Positions 17,377 to 25,701 of a stretch of 64,000 nt of DNA are shown piece by piece; position 1 is the stretch's first letter, and the number at the start of each line of letters is the position of its first letter. The notes beneath the pieces are model-generated. The model was given only the letters and a program-made list of their open reading frames with translations, ran no database searches and was not told the origin of the DNA. The DNA comes from SURF-58 sp041305085 (lineage in GTDB: Archaea; Nanobdellota; Nanobdellia; Woesearchaeales; UBA9642). The DNA lies in the NCBI GenBank assembly GCA_041305085.1, contig JBFYMA010000022.1, positions 3,814-67,813 on the forward strand. The letters are read 5' to 3'. A program made the translations under genes and the position numbers.

Positions 17377-19358
17377 AAATTTTCAGGATAATAAAAAAGA
17401 ACTTTAAGCTTTTGCTGAGATCAAAGATTACTGCAATAGTAGTTGTGATAGCGCCTCTTTTGATAATACTTCTGGCAGGAGTTGCATTTAACAATAAGGA
17501 CTCCGAGTCAGACCTTATAGTGGGAATATATCTTCAGAAGAATACAACTCTTTCTGCTTCTTTTATGGCCCAGCTGGAGAACAGCTCTTTTGAAATAACC
17601 CATTTTTCTTCTGAGCAGGAATGCAAAGACGCAATAAAGCAGTCCAATATTCAGGCCTGCATGGTTTTTCCAGAGGACTTTGAGATAATGCAGGATAGGC
17701 AGGCAGAGCTTTTTGTGTATGCAGACTATTCCAGGACAAATTTTGTTTTTTATCTTGTTGAATCCATATCAAAATCATTAAATACAAAAACATCAGAGCT
17801 TAGTGTAGGGCTTACAACCCAGATACTCGACGCTCTGGATAATGCAAAGCAAAAGAACTCAGAGGCTAGCCTCAAGCTGGTACAGATGAAGAGCTCTTTG
17901 GAAGAGCTTGAAAACTCCGCAGATACTCTCAAATCAAAACTTGACGCTATAAATGCAGAGAAGGAAAATGTGGGAATAACAGACATAAGCAGTTCTTTAG
18001 TAAACCTAAAAAGCGACATTGATGATCTGAAGCAAGATGGTGTAGATGCAGTGGGAATAGCCATAGAGGCAGGCGAAGCTGCACTTGATGAATACCCTGA
18101 TATTTCAGACTGGGGAAACAATAACGAAACTTACAACATACTGATAGATGCCAGAGACCTTAATGACTCATTGATTGTAAAAACCCATAATGAGTCAATA
18201 AAAGAGATAAATGAAATGCTTGCAACAATTGACGCAGCATCGGAAGCAGTCAAAAAAATTGAGGATAAGCTTGCAAAAGTGAAGGACTTCAAAACTTCAG
18301 GCTCTACAGATCTTTCATCGATAAAAACAAAGCTCACTTCCCTGAAGTCAGATGCAGAAGCCATAAAGTCGAGCCTTGAAGGAGTCAACCAGCAGATTTC
18401 CAGCCTGTCAATAACTTCTGCAGAGCGAATTGTCAACCCTATAAAAACAAACCTTCAGCCTGTTGTCACAGAGACCAACAACATAAACTATATGTTCCCG
18501 TATCTTATAATGCTCATAACTATGTTTGTATGCATTCTTTTATCAAGCACAACAATAATCATGGAGAAAAAATCCAAGGCTTACTTCAGGAACTTCACAA
18601 CGCCAACTTCAGACCTAGTTTTTATCATCTCCACATACCTTACAAATATCATAATAGTTGTCTTGCAGCTTTTTGTGCTTTTTGTGCTTGCAAAATTTGC
18701 ACTGGGCATACCAATAATAAACAATCTGCACTTTTCAATACTTGCATTGTTTATAGGCATTACTCTTTTCACAGCAATAGGTATGGGGATTGGCTACTGG
18801 TTCTCAAGCCAGGAGGCTGCAATAATGCTCTCAATGTCAGTTGCAAGCATATTCATCCTGGTGTCCAACCTCATACTGCCCTTGGAAGTGATGCCTGCAA
18901 CAATACAGGCAATTGCAGGATACAACCCATATGTGATGCTCTCAGAGCTTTTGAGGCAGCTCATAATCTTCAACATAATACCAAACACAATAGCATTTAC
19001 TATGGTGATACTGGCCAGTGCAGCCATACTTATATTCCTTATTATTATTCTTATACAAAAAGTCTCTAAGCTTGCGTACTTCAAAAAGCTCCCCCACACA
19101 AAAAAGCAGAAGCTGGACAAAAGGAAAGAGGTCAGGCACAAAAATGCTTTCAAGCTCTATGAACGGACCATTGAAAACCAGATAGACCTTCTTAATGAGC
19201 TGAAAAAAATGGATGATGAAACCTTTGCCACCTATGTGAGCAAGGACAAGAATGATTTCTATAACTGGGCAAAGTATGTGCTCAAGGACAAGAAGCTTGC
19301 AAACAAGCTGAAAGTAAGGACAAGGCAGGAAATGATTGGCGCAATAGAGCAGCAATAA
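17373..19358 (+). CDS. ABC-2 permease with long outer domain and C-terminal DUF5752-like tail
   Basis: 661 residues. Helix 1 is at about 18-36 (TAIVVVIAPLLIILLAGVAF). Residues 40-365 form a large extracytoplasmic region with long coiled-coil segments (KLVQMKSSLEELENSADTLK). Five helices follow between about 370 and 580 (FPYLIMLITMFVCILLSSTT; ILIFLIIILIQKV), the ABC-2 membrane domain with YhgE/Pip-like layout. After the last helix, the cytoplasmic C-terminus carries a 55-residue domain with SKDKNDFYNWAKYVLKDKKL, closely resembling the N-terminal domain of the acetate kinase at 22915. It forms the exporter with the preceding ATPase; the cargo is unknown. Confidence 0.9.
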   Translation: MKIFRIIKKNFKLLLRSKITAIVVVIAPLLIILLAGVAFNNKDSESDLIVGIYLQKNTTLSASFMAQLENSSFEITHFSSEQECKDAIKQSNIQACMVFPEDFEIMQDRQAELFVYADYSRTNFVFYLVESISKSLNTKTSELSVGLTTQILDALDNAKQKNSEASLKLVQMKSSLEELENSADTLKSKLDAINAEKENVGITDISSSLVNLKSDIDDLKQDGVDAVGIAIEAGEAALDEYPDISDWGNNNETYNILIDARDLNDSLIVKTHNESIKEINEMLATIDAASEAVKKIEDKLAKVKDFKTSGSTDLSSIKTKLTSLKSDAEAIKSSLEGVNQQISSLSITSAERIVNPIKTNLQPVVTETNNINYMFPYLIMLITMFVCILLSSTTIIMEKKSKAYFRNFTTPTSDLVFIISTYLTNIIIVVLQLFVLFVLAKFALGIPIINNLHFSILALFIGITLFTAIGMGIGYWFSSQEAAIMLSMSVASIFILVSNLILPLEVMPATIQAIAGYNPYVMLSELLRQLIIFNIIPNTIAFTMVILASAAILIFLIIILIQKVSKLAYFKKLPHTKKQKLDKRKEVRHKNAFKLYERTIENQIDLLNELKKMDDETFATYVSKDKNDFYNWAKYVLKDKKLANKLKVRTRQEMIGAIEQQ

Positions 19359-19421
19359 ATGAAAGAAGCATAGGTCTGCTCCGTAAACAATAAAAACCCC
19401 TCCTGATTACTATAGCTAATA

Positions 19422-19613
19422 ATGGACAAAGGGTTTCAGTTTATGCGGTTTGGTGTCATGAGCATTTTGGGTGCTGCAGGAATGTACTTTTTCAGGGATT
19501 CAGCTATGTTTAACATTGCAGCCCTGCTCTTTATAGTTGCTACGTTTATCTTTGCCGCAGTGCTGATAATTCCTGACAAATATGGAAACAGGCACATTGC
19601 CAGGAGGATATGA
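19422..19613 (+). CDS. Small two-helix membrane protein
   Basis: 63 residues with two hydrophobic helices, about 8-24 (MRFGVMSILGAAGMYFF) and 31-50 (IAALLFIVATFIFAAVLII), and a basic C-terminus. Its stop TGA overlaps the start of the Fap7-like kinase, so the two are translationally coupled. No family recognised. Confidence 0.7.
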   Translation: MDKGFQFMRFGVMSILGAAGMYFFRDSAMFNIAALLFIVATFIFAAVLIIPDKYGNRHIARRI

Positions 19614-20179
19614 TGGGTTGGTTTGTTGCGGCTGTTTCAGGGACTCCAGGAACAGGAAAGACTGCTCTTTCAAAGCTTCTCGCAAAAAAATTTAATCTTT
19701 GTTATTTTGATGTCAACAATTTCATAAAAAAAAATGGGTTGGCAGAAAAATTTGACAAAGAGATGCGCTGCTGGGTTGTTAATGAGGTAATTCTGGCCAA
19801 GAAACTTTCTCAGGAGATTGTGCGCATTGAAAAGCTCCAGCCTGCAATACTGATGGATAAGAAAGACTTTTTTGCAAGAATAAATAAATTTCTCAACACA
19901 AAAAAAAATCCAGGAACAATTAAAGGCAGAAAAAATGTTTCAAAAAAGCAAATATTTGCAGGATTAGTTATTGATTCACATCTAAGCCACTATTTGCCAA
20001 GAAAAATTGTGGATTTATGCATAATAACCAAGACTAGCCTGAAAACACTTCAAAAAAGGCTCAAAAAAAGGAGATATTCTAAAAAAAAAATAAGAAAAAA
20101 TCTCGAAGCAGAGGCGTTTGACACCTGCTATGAAGAGGCGCTCCACAAAAATCACAAAATAATTGTTTACAATAATTAA
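19613..20179 (+). CDS. Fap7/AK6-like adenylate kinase
   Basis: About 188 residues related to the Fap7/hCINAP (AK6) family, nucleotide kinases/ATPases that help ribosomal small-subunit maturation. The Walker A is GTPGTGKTALSK. The family Walker B-like segment appears as GLVIDSHLSHYLP, matching the DSH/DYH motif of Fap7; RLKKRRYSKKKIRKNLEAE is the LID and its arginines. The N-terminal half contains an insertion rich in Lys (about residues 70-110) compared with the usual 180-residue form. An AGGAGG ribosome site at 19602-19607 suits the ATG at 19613; another ATG lies at 19610. Confidence 0.8.
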   Translation: MGWFVAAVSGTPGTGKTALSKLLAKKFNLCYFDVNNFIKKNGLAEKFDKEMRCWVVNEVILAKKLSQEIVRIEKLQPAILMDKKDFFARINKFLNTKKNPGTIKGRKNVSKKQIFAGLVIDSHLSHYLPRKIVDLCIITKTSLKTLQKRLKKRRYSKKKIRKNLEAEAFDTCYEEALHKNHKIIVYNN

Positions 20180-20180
20180 G

Positions 20181-20813
20181 ATGGATAAAACAAAAGCCAA
20201 AAGAATTGTGGAGATTCTTTACAAAGAATATCCTGAAGCAAAAACCTCTTTGAATTACAGGCATCCAATGGACCTGCTTGTTGCAACAATACTTTCTGCC
20301 CAGTGCACAGATGCAAGGGTTAATATTGTAACAAAGGAATTGTTCAAAAAATACAAGACACCTAAGGAATATGCTAATGCAAATCTAAAAACCTTTGAAC
20401 AGGAAATAAAGAGTACTGGTTTTTACAGGAACAAGGCCAAAAACATTATTCTTGCTGCAAAGATAATCCAGCAAAAGCACAAAGGAATAATTCCTCTTTC
20501 AATGGATGAGCTTATTGCATTGCCTGGCATTGGCAGAAAGACTGCCAACGTCATAATAAGCAATGTGACTGGCAAGCACGAAGGAATAGTTGTTGATACA
20601 CACGTAAAAAGGCTGTCTTACAGAATTGGATTTACTGAAAACAAGCAGCCTGAAAAAATAGAAAAAGATCTTGTAAATCTTTTTGAAAAAAAAGACTGGG
20701 GATTCCTGAGCCATGCGCTTATATTCCACGGCAGGAAAATATGCACAGCCCGAAAAACCCACTGTGAAAAATGCATACTTAATAAGCAGTGCAGGAGCGC
20801 TTTTAAGGTTTAG
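20181..20813 (+). CDS. nth: Endonuclease III (DNA glycosylase/AP lyase)
   Basis: 210 residues. Removes oxidised pyrimidines and cleaves the abasic site in base-excision repair. The helix-hairpin-helix is LPGIGRKTANVIIS, with the catalytic Lys; the catalytic Asp is in VVDTHVKRLSYRIG. Four Cys near the C-terminus, CTARKTHCEKCILNKQC (spacing 6, 2, 5), bind the 4Fe-4S cluster. The ATG at 20181 is adjacent to the end of the Fap7-like gene, one base after its stop codon. Confidence 0.96.
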   Translation: MDKTKAKRIVEILYKEYPEAKTSLNYRHPMDLLVATILSAQCTDARVNIVTKELFKKYKTPKEYANANLKTFEQEIKSTGFYRNKAKNIILAAKIIQQKHKGIIPLSMDELIALPGIGRKTANVIISNVTGKHEGIVVDTHVKRLSYRIGFTENKQPEKIEKDLVNLFEKKDWGFLSHALIFHGRKICTARKTHCEKCILNKQCRSAFKV

Positions 20814-20819
20814 AAAATT

Positions 20820-20957
20820 TATTGAAAATTTCGACTAAAAGGAAAAATTTCTATGGGTTGAATATCACAGAGTGCAGCAATCTTTGATTGCTCTGCACCT
20901 CGACCTTTAGGTTGAGGATAGGGCGAACCTATCAGTAATCAGGTGCATTTTTGTTAT
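20820..20957. repeat. Dispersed intergenic repeat, copy 1
   Basis: Begins TTATTGAAAATTTCGAC and ends TGCATTTTTGTTAT, with an internal hairpin (GCAGCAATC...GATTGCTCTGC) and a second around CTCGACCTTTAGGTTGAG. The same sequence, partly rearranged, recurs at 33292, 37758, 40991, 43881, 46699 and 63887. It lies exactly between the convergent stop codons of endonuclease III and the gene at 20958. Confidence 0.8.
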
Positions 20958-21398
20958 TTATATTTCTATCCTATTTTTAAAAATATCAAATTTTTCAAAC
21001 TTTGCATTTTGTACTCTTGTTTCAAGCCCAGGGTCATTACCTCTTCTTTCAAAAAAGCGCCTCTGCTCGTGCATTATGTCTTTATGAGGATCTATTGAGT
21101 CACTTTCAATTTCTTTTGCTAGTTTTGCTCTGTCAATAGCGACATATCTGAATTTTAATTCCCCTCTTGACATTGAAAAGTATAAAATCTCAGCTATGTT
21201 GTCAAGGTAAAGTGTATCTTCTGGTCTTATTTTGTTTAGCCTGCTGAAATCAATTGCTAAATCAAAAGCAGCAGAATCATCTGAGGCAAGAAATTTGTAA
21301 CATGACCAGTCTTTCATGATATTATATGAGTATTTTGTTACATGCCCTGTCTTACCATTTTTTACAATGTACTTAGCTACGCATATTCTTCTTCTCAT
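20958..21398 (-). CDS. Hypothetical protein
   Basis: 146 residues, starting MRRRICVAKYIVKNGKTGHV. The middle holds a beta-rich stretch and an acidic helix (SRGELKFRYVAIDRAKLAKE); the C-terminus is charged (FERRGNDPGLETRVQ). No signal peptide, membrane helix or recognised motif. Its stop codon abuts the dispersed repeat at 20820-20957. The gene stands alone on the minus strand, downstream of a 98-bp gap that follows acetate kinase. No function is proposed. Confidence 0.65.
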   Translation of the reverse strand: MRRRICVAKYIVKNGKTGHVTKYSYNIMKDWSCYKFLASDDSAAFDLAIDFSRLNKIRPEDTLYLDNIAEILYFSMSRGELKFRYVAIDRAKLAKEIESDSIDPHKDIMHEQRRFFERRGNDPGLETRVQNAKFEKFDIFKNRIEI

Positions 21399-21496
21399 AC
21401 TTTGTCTGAAACTTTTTTCTATATAAAAACTTTTCGGGAGTTAAAAATAACAGAGGAAATAAAGTCTTAGGATTTTTCTATGTTTTAGAAACTGAT

Positions 21497-22915
21497 TCAC
21501 TCCAGCGTATTATTTTCCAGCTCAACGCACTCCTTTGCTATCTCCAGCTCCTCGTTTGTAGGAATTACCATGACCTTGATTTTGGAATCATCACTGCTTA
21601 TGATTTTTTTGTTCGCTTTGTTTTTTTGGCTGTTCAGCTTTAGCCCTGCAAAAGCCAGCGCTTCACAGACTTGTTCTCTGATATACCATGCATTTTCTCC
21701 AATGCCTCCTGTAAACACGAGCGCATCCATCCCGTGAAGTATGGTCATGTAGCCGCCTATAAACAGAGTTATCCTGTAGGCCAGCATGTCAAGTGCTAGC
21801 TGGGCCATCTTGTTGCCATTTAATGAAGCTTCTCTTAGATCCCTTACATCGCTGGAAAGGCCTGCTATGCCCTTAAGTCCAGAACTTTTGTTAAGAAGAT
21901 TTTCCATCTTTTCTATCGAGTAGTGCTTTTTTATCAGGAAAAGGACAATTTCAGGGTCTATTTCCCCGCTTCTGGTTCCCATAATCAACCCATCCAGCGG
22001 AGTAAAGCCCATGCTTGTATCGATGCTTTCACCATCTTTTATTGCAGTTATAGAGCTACCGTTTCCTAGATGGCAGACAATCATTTCGTGGCTTTCTTTT
22101 TCAAGAATGTCTGAAGCCTTTCCTGCAACGTACCGGGTGCTTATGCCGTGAAAGCCATACTTTCTTATGCCATATTTTTCATAGAGCTCGTAAGGGATGC
22201 CATAAAGAAATGCCTGCTTGGGAATTGTTGAATGGAACGCTGTGTCAAAAACTGCAACCTGTTTTTTGTCTGGAAGAATTTTTCTGCATGCATTGATTCC
22301 TGCAAGGTTTGCAGGGTTGTGCAGCGGAGCAAACTCTGAAAATTTTTTTATTTCCCTGATAACCTCTTCTGTTATGAAAACAGGCTTTGAAAACTCTTCT
22401 CCTCCATGAACAACTCTGTGCCCTATCAGGGAGATGTCATTAAACGAGGAGATTATTTTGAATGAGATAAGCGCCTTTAGCGCAAGGGCGACAGCTTCTT
22501 CGTGGCTTTTTACAAAAATACTTTTTTTTATGTCCTGCCCGTGCGCACTCACCTGCAGAAAGCATTTTGGTGTTCCTATTGAATCAAAAACCCCCTTTAT
22601 AAGCTGGCTTTCTGTCTGTGAATCGATGAGCTGAAACTTTAGCGAGCTGCTGCCTGCATTCAGAACAAGAATTTTGAGGCTTCTGTAATTTTGCAGTATT
22701 ATCAAAAAGTGCTTTTTGTCATAAATATTTTTTATTTCATGCGCAAGCTCGTACATCTTAAGAACATCTTTTATCCAGTTGTAGAAATCGTTCTTTTTAT
22801 CGTTTACGTGATGGGTAAACACAGAGTCGTTCATGCTCTTTATGCTTTCTATGAGCCCTTCAAACGAACTTATCTCTGTGCCATCAATTACTCTGAAAAA
22901 ACTTTGCTTGTCCAT
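21497..22915 (-). CDS. ackA: Acetate kinase with N-terminal DUF5752-like domain
   Basis: 472 residues, about 75 longer than usual acetate kinase. The kinase core begins near residue 81 with LKILVLNAGSSSLKFQL and includes IGHRVVHGGEEFSKP, VFDTAFHSTIPKQA, KYGFHGISTRYV, HLGNGSSITAIKDG, GTRSGEIDP and VFTGGIGENAWYIRE. It makes acetate and ATP from acetyl phosphate. The N-terminal 75 residues (FRVIDGTEISSFEGLIES, HHVNDKKNDFYNWIKDVLKM) are a separate domain resembling the tail of the ABC permease at 17373 and, from memory, Pfam DUF5752. It follows pta in the same operon, 26 bp apart, with an AAGGGG ribosome site. Confidence 0.93.
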   Translation of the reverse strand: MDKQSFFRVIDGTEISSFEGLIESIKSMNDSVFTHHVNDKKNDFYNWIKDVLKMYELAHEIKNIYDKKHFLIILQNYRSLKILVLNAGSSSLKFQLIDSQTESQLIKGVFDSIGTPKCFLQVSAHGQDIKKSIFVKSHEEAVALALKALISFKIISSFNDISLIGHRVVHGGEEFSKPVFITEEVIREIKKFSEFAPLHNPANLAGINACRKILPDKKQVAVFDTAFHSTIPKQAFLYGIPYELYEKYGIRKYGFHGISTRYVAGKASDILEKESHEMIVCHLGNGSSITAIKDGESIDTSMGFTPLDGLIMGTRSGEIDPEIVLFLIKKHYSIEKMENLLNKSSGLKGIAGLSSDVRDLREASLNGNKMAQLALDMLAYRITLFIGGYMTILHGMDALVFTGGIGENAWYIREQVCEALAFAGLKLNSQKNKANKKIISSDDSKIKVMVIPTNEELEIAKECVELENNTLE

Positions 22916-22941
22916 CTACAACCCCTTTTTTTTTTGACAAT

Positions 22942-23904
22942 TTACTCGTAAAGCGCTTCAAACGCAGTGATGCCTGCAATGTTGAAAATGTCCTGAACGC
23001 TTGCTCCCCTGCTCATGTCATTGACGGGCTTTTTCAGGCCCTGCAGCAGTGGTCCCAGGGCGGTGAAGCCCCCAAGCCTTTCTGCAATTTTATATGAGAT
23101 GTTGCCTGAGTTCAGGTCTGGAAAGATGAAAATGTTTGCCTTTCCGTTGAGAGTGCTTTTCTTTTTTTTGGATATTTCAGGGATTATGGCTGCATCAAAC
23201 TGCACTTCACCATCAATTGCAAGAGATGGGTTTTTGGCCTGTGCTATTTCTGTGGCTTTTTTTACTTTGTCAACCATTTCATGCTTTGCAGAGCCCTTTG
23301 TTGAAAACGAAAGCATTGCCACTTTTGGGGAAATGCTGAACATTTTTGCTGTTTCTGCAGTTGTTAGTGCGATTTCTGCAAGCTCTTCTGCTGAAGGGCT
23401 TATCACAAGCCCGCAGTCAGAAAAAAAGTATTCTATATTGTTCTTTATCATAAGAAAATAGCTTGAAGCCCTCTCACCTTTTGTTCCAACAATGTGAAAT
23501 GCGGGCAGAAAGGGCTTTGTAGAGCTGTTGTACCCTGAAACCATGCCGTCAACCAATCCATTTCTTAAAAGCATTGCGCCAAAATAATTGCTTTGCAGAA
23601 CAGTTTCCCTAGCTTTTTCAGGGGTCATTTCTTTGCGCTTTCTCAACTCAAAATACTGGTCTGCAAAGCTTTCAGTGTTTTGGTCATACAAAGGATCCCT
23701 TATCTCAAACTTGTCCATGCTTATCCTGTTTTTTTTGCAGAGCTGTTCAATTGTGGGCCTATAGCCAACAAAATAAGGAATTGCAAGTCCCTGCTTCACA
23801 AGCATTGCTCCTGCCTTCAGAACATTTGGCTCGTGGCCGTCAGGAAAAACAATCCTGAGATTCTTTCCCTTAATCCTTTTTTGTATTTTTTGGAGTATTT
23901 TCAT
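22942..23904 (-). CDS. pta: Phosphate acetyltransferase
   Basis: 320 residues from the ATG in MKILQKIQKR. Converts acetyl-CoA and phosphate to acetyl phosphate and CoA. Family features are IVFPDGHEPNVLKAGAML, the SNYFGAMLLRNGLVDGMVSG block, the FFSDCGLVISPSAEELAEIA region (acetyl phosphate site), MLSFSTKGSAKHEMVDKV, and the C-terminal FPDLNSGNISYKIAERLG with GPLLQGLKKPVNDMSRG. Together with acetate kinase it makes ATP from acetyl-CoA, a pathway common in bacteria and uncommon in archaea. The upstream membrane-protein gene overlaps its start by 35 bases. Confidence 0.95.
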   Translation of the reverse strand: MKILQKIQKRIKGKNLRIVFPDGHEPNVLKAGAMLVKQGLAIPYFVGYRPTIEQLCKKNRISMDKFEIRDPLYDQNTESFADQYFELRKRKEMTPEKARETVLQSNYFGAMLLRNGLVDGMVSGYNSSTKPFLPAFHIVGTKGERASSYFLMIKNNIEYFFSDCGLVISPSAEELAEIALTTAETAKMFSISPKVAMLSFSTKGSAKHEMVDKVKKATEIAQAKNPSLAIDGEVQFDAAIIPEISKKKKSTLNGKANIFIFPDLNSGNISYKIAERLGGFTALGPLLQGLKKPVNDMSRGASVQDIFNIAGITAFEALYE

Positions 23905-24457
23905 TTTTTCTAAGTTTTTTGTAAGCCACAAATATGACTATTACAAGCTCGACAAGTATTATTATTGGCCTCATAACTCGTTCTGCATCGCTGAAATAAA
24001 TAACAGTGCCTATGAACAGGGTTAACAGGCCGCCAAACATAAATCCTGTTGATACTATGTCATTTACCTTGCTTTTGGCTGTGGGAAAATAAAGCCCTCC
24101 TATTATTGCCAAAAGGCCCAATATTGCTGAATAAAGGAAAATGTAAAAGTTGAAATTTTTCTGGGAATTATCATAGTCCTTGCTGCATGTGTTGCAGTAA
24201 TGAGAGAATGTGCACCCGTTTTCATCATATTCATATTCTGTAAATCCTCCTGAGTTCCAGCATGCCTGCTCTTCCTGTGCAGGAACAGAATAGTTCTGGC
24301 AGGAGCTTCTGCTGTCAACAGCTTTTATAGGAAGCCCTCTGGAGCAGAAGTCTTCATAGTCTGGCTTGTCATGGATTGCGTAAACAAGGCTGAAAACAAA
24401 CACAGAGAACAGGATGGTAATAGCCAGCCCTATGATGATGTTCTTGAAGTCTGCCAT
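23870..24457 (-). CDS. Four-helix membrane protein with Cys-rich loop
   Basis: 195 residues. One N-terminal helix (about 8-26, IIGLAITILFSVFVFSLVY), a roughly 80-residue outer loop containing eight Cys (including SSCQNYSV, QACWNSGG, HYCNTCSKD), then three helices at about 105-122, 135-155 and 165-182. The Cys-rich loop suggests disulfides outside the cell. The cytoplasmic tail is Lys/Asn rich. Family not recognised. It overlaps the start of pta by 35 bases; co-expression is likely. Confidence 0.75.
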   Translation of the reverse strand: MADFKNIIIGLAITILFSVFVFSLVYAIHDKPDYEDFCSRGLPIKAVDSRSSCQNYSVPAQEEQACWNSGGFTEYEYDENGCTFSHYCNTCSKDYDNSQKNFNFYIFLYSAILGLLAIIGGLYFPTAKSKVNDIVSTGFMFGGLLTLFIGTVIYFSDAERVMRPIIILVELVIVIFVAYKKLRKNENTPKNTKKD

Positions 24458-24502
24458 AAAACAGGATTAAGGGGCTTTGTTTAAATATTTAGTGGTTAAC
24501 TT

Positions 24503-25645
24503 CTAGATATAGCCTCTCTTCCAATACCTTATGATTTCCATTAGTTCAGATACTGATAGGCTTTCATTGAACCAGTTGTTTATACACTCAAAAAGCTCAG
24601 TGTTATCTATCATTTGGTTGCAGTCTTGGTCTATTGCACTGTTACAAGCTATGCAATTTCCTGAACCGTCACATACATTGCTGCCTGTACATGACTCATC
24701 CTGCTGGCCAAACAGCACAGGAATTTGCTGGCATCCATTGCTGCACACAGGCTCATAGCATAAGTTGTCAGGGCACAAGTAATCATAATTTGAGCAGTTG
24801 TCTCCTGCATCGCAGCTGTTGTCTGTGCAGGGCCCTGTTGGCTGTGAAACAAAGTCATAGATGCTGTCAACTATGAACTGGGCAAAAAGAGGGCCTGCAG
24901 CGTTGTTTCCTGCATCATTTGGATGAGAAGATAATGTGCCAACATACTCATCAGCCAAAAAATTGTCAGGTCCGACAGTAATACTCCTGTAATCAAAAAT
25001 GTAAATGTTGGGATGAGTTTTGCCGTCTTCTGTAAGAAACTCATTTTTCATCCATTCTGAAAACTGCGTTGCGCGTAAAGCATTTGAAGCATTTGTTTCA
25101 GACTCTCTTCTCGGAGGAAGAGTCCAGAGGATAAAAATATTGTCAGGATAGCTGTCCATTAAGTCCCTCAAAGCCCTGTACTGGAGCTTGTAGTTTTCTA
25201 TTGATTTTCTGTTTGATGAAATGTCTGGGCTTCCTGTGTCTGCCAGAACGTCAGAGCTGGGATAGCAGTGCTTGTAGATAATTACATCATAATTGCTCGT
25301 TAAATAGTCCATGCATACCATGTCAGGGTCAGAATTGGTGCATTCTCCGTTAATCCAAAGGTTCCAGTAATCATAGGGATAGTTTGACCAGTTATAAGGT
25401 GTGCTTGGATAATATTTGTGGCTTATCTGAAAGCTTGTGCTGTGTGCTGAGTTGTATTCTGAAAACCATGCTGGAACGCTCTTGGCTGGATAAGTGTAAA
25501 CCCCGTTTCCTGTGGAATGGTGAAGGAAATGAATTTTCTGGAAATCATCAATTGTGTACGCAGATGTAATGCTGGCAAAAATCATTGCGCTGCAGAGCAG
25601 TGTAAAAAATATGAGGATTGTGGAAAAAGAGCTTTTTTTTAACAT
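24503..25645 (-). CDS. Secreted SGNH-like hydrolase with dockerin-like tail
   Basis: 380 residues. A signal peptide spans about 1-29 (ILIFFTLLCSAMIFASITSA). The mature part begins with FLHHSTGNGVYT, which resembles the block-I serine motif of SGNH/GDSL hydrolases; GTLSSHPNDAGNNAAGPLF near residue 240 would be the C-terminal catalytic block, although the usual Asp-x-x-His is rearranged. A Cys-rich linker follows (about 275-335, paired Cys like small disulfide modules). The last 45 residues, AIDQDCNQMIDNTELFEC and LSVSELMEIIRYWKRG, resemble EF-hand or dockerin-like tails seen in DPANN surface proteins. Substrate unknown; carbohydrate esters are likely from the fold. Confidence 0.7.
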   Translation of the reverse strand: MLKKSSFSTILIFFTLLCSAMIFASITSAYTIDDFQKIHFLHHSTGNGVYTYPAKSVPAWFSEYNSAHSTSFQISHKYYPSTPYNWSNYPYDYWNLWINGECTNSDPDMVCMDYLTSNYDVIIYKHCYPSSDVLADTGSPDISSNRKSIENYKLQYRALRDLMDSYPDNIFILWTLPPRRESETNASNALRATQFSEWMKNEFLTEDGKTHPNIYIFDYRSITVGPDNFLADEYVGTLSSHPNDAGNNAAGPLFAQFIVDSIYDFVSQPTGPCTDNSCDAGDNCSNYDYLCPDNLCYEPVCSNGCQQIPVLFGQQDESCTGSNVCDGSGNCIACNSAIDQDCNQMIDNTELFECINNWFNESLSVSELMEIIRYWKRGYI

Positions 25646-25665
25646 TGTTACAATTATTTTATTTT

Positions 25666-25677
25666 TTATATATAAAT
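25666..25677 (-). promoter_or_regulatory. TATA box for the secreted hydrolase gene
   Basis: TTTATATATAAA is 20 bp before the ATG at 25645 on the minus strand, so transcription would begin close to or at the start codon (a leaderless message). Confidence 0.4.
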
Positions 25678-25701
25678 GTTTTCAACACAACTCTTTAAGA
25701 A

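Noticed and set aside
18530..19069. A 179-codon alternative plus frame inside the ABC permease gene.
   Set aside because: His/Asn/Tyr-rich shadow frame; the permease frame has clear membrane helices here.
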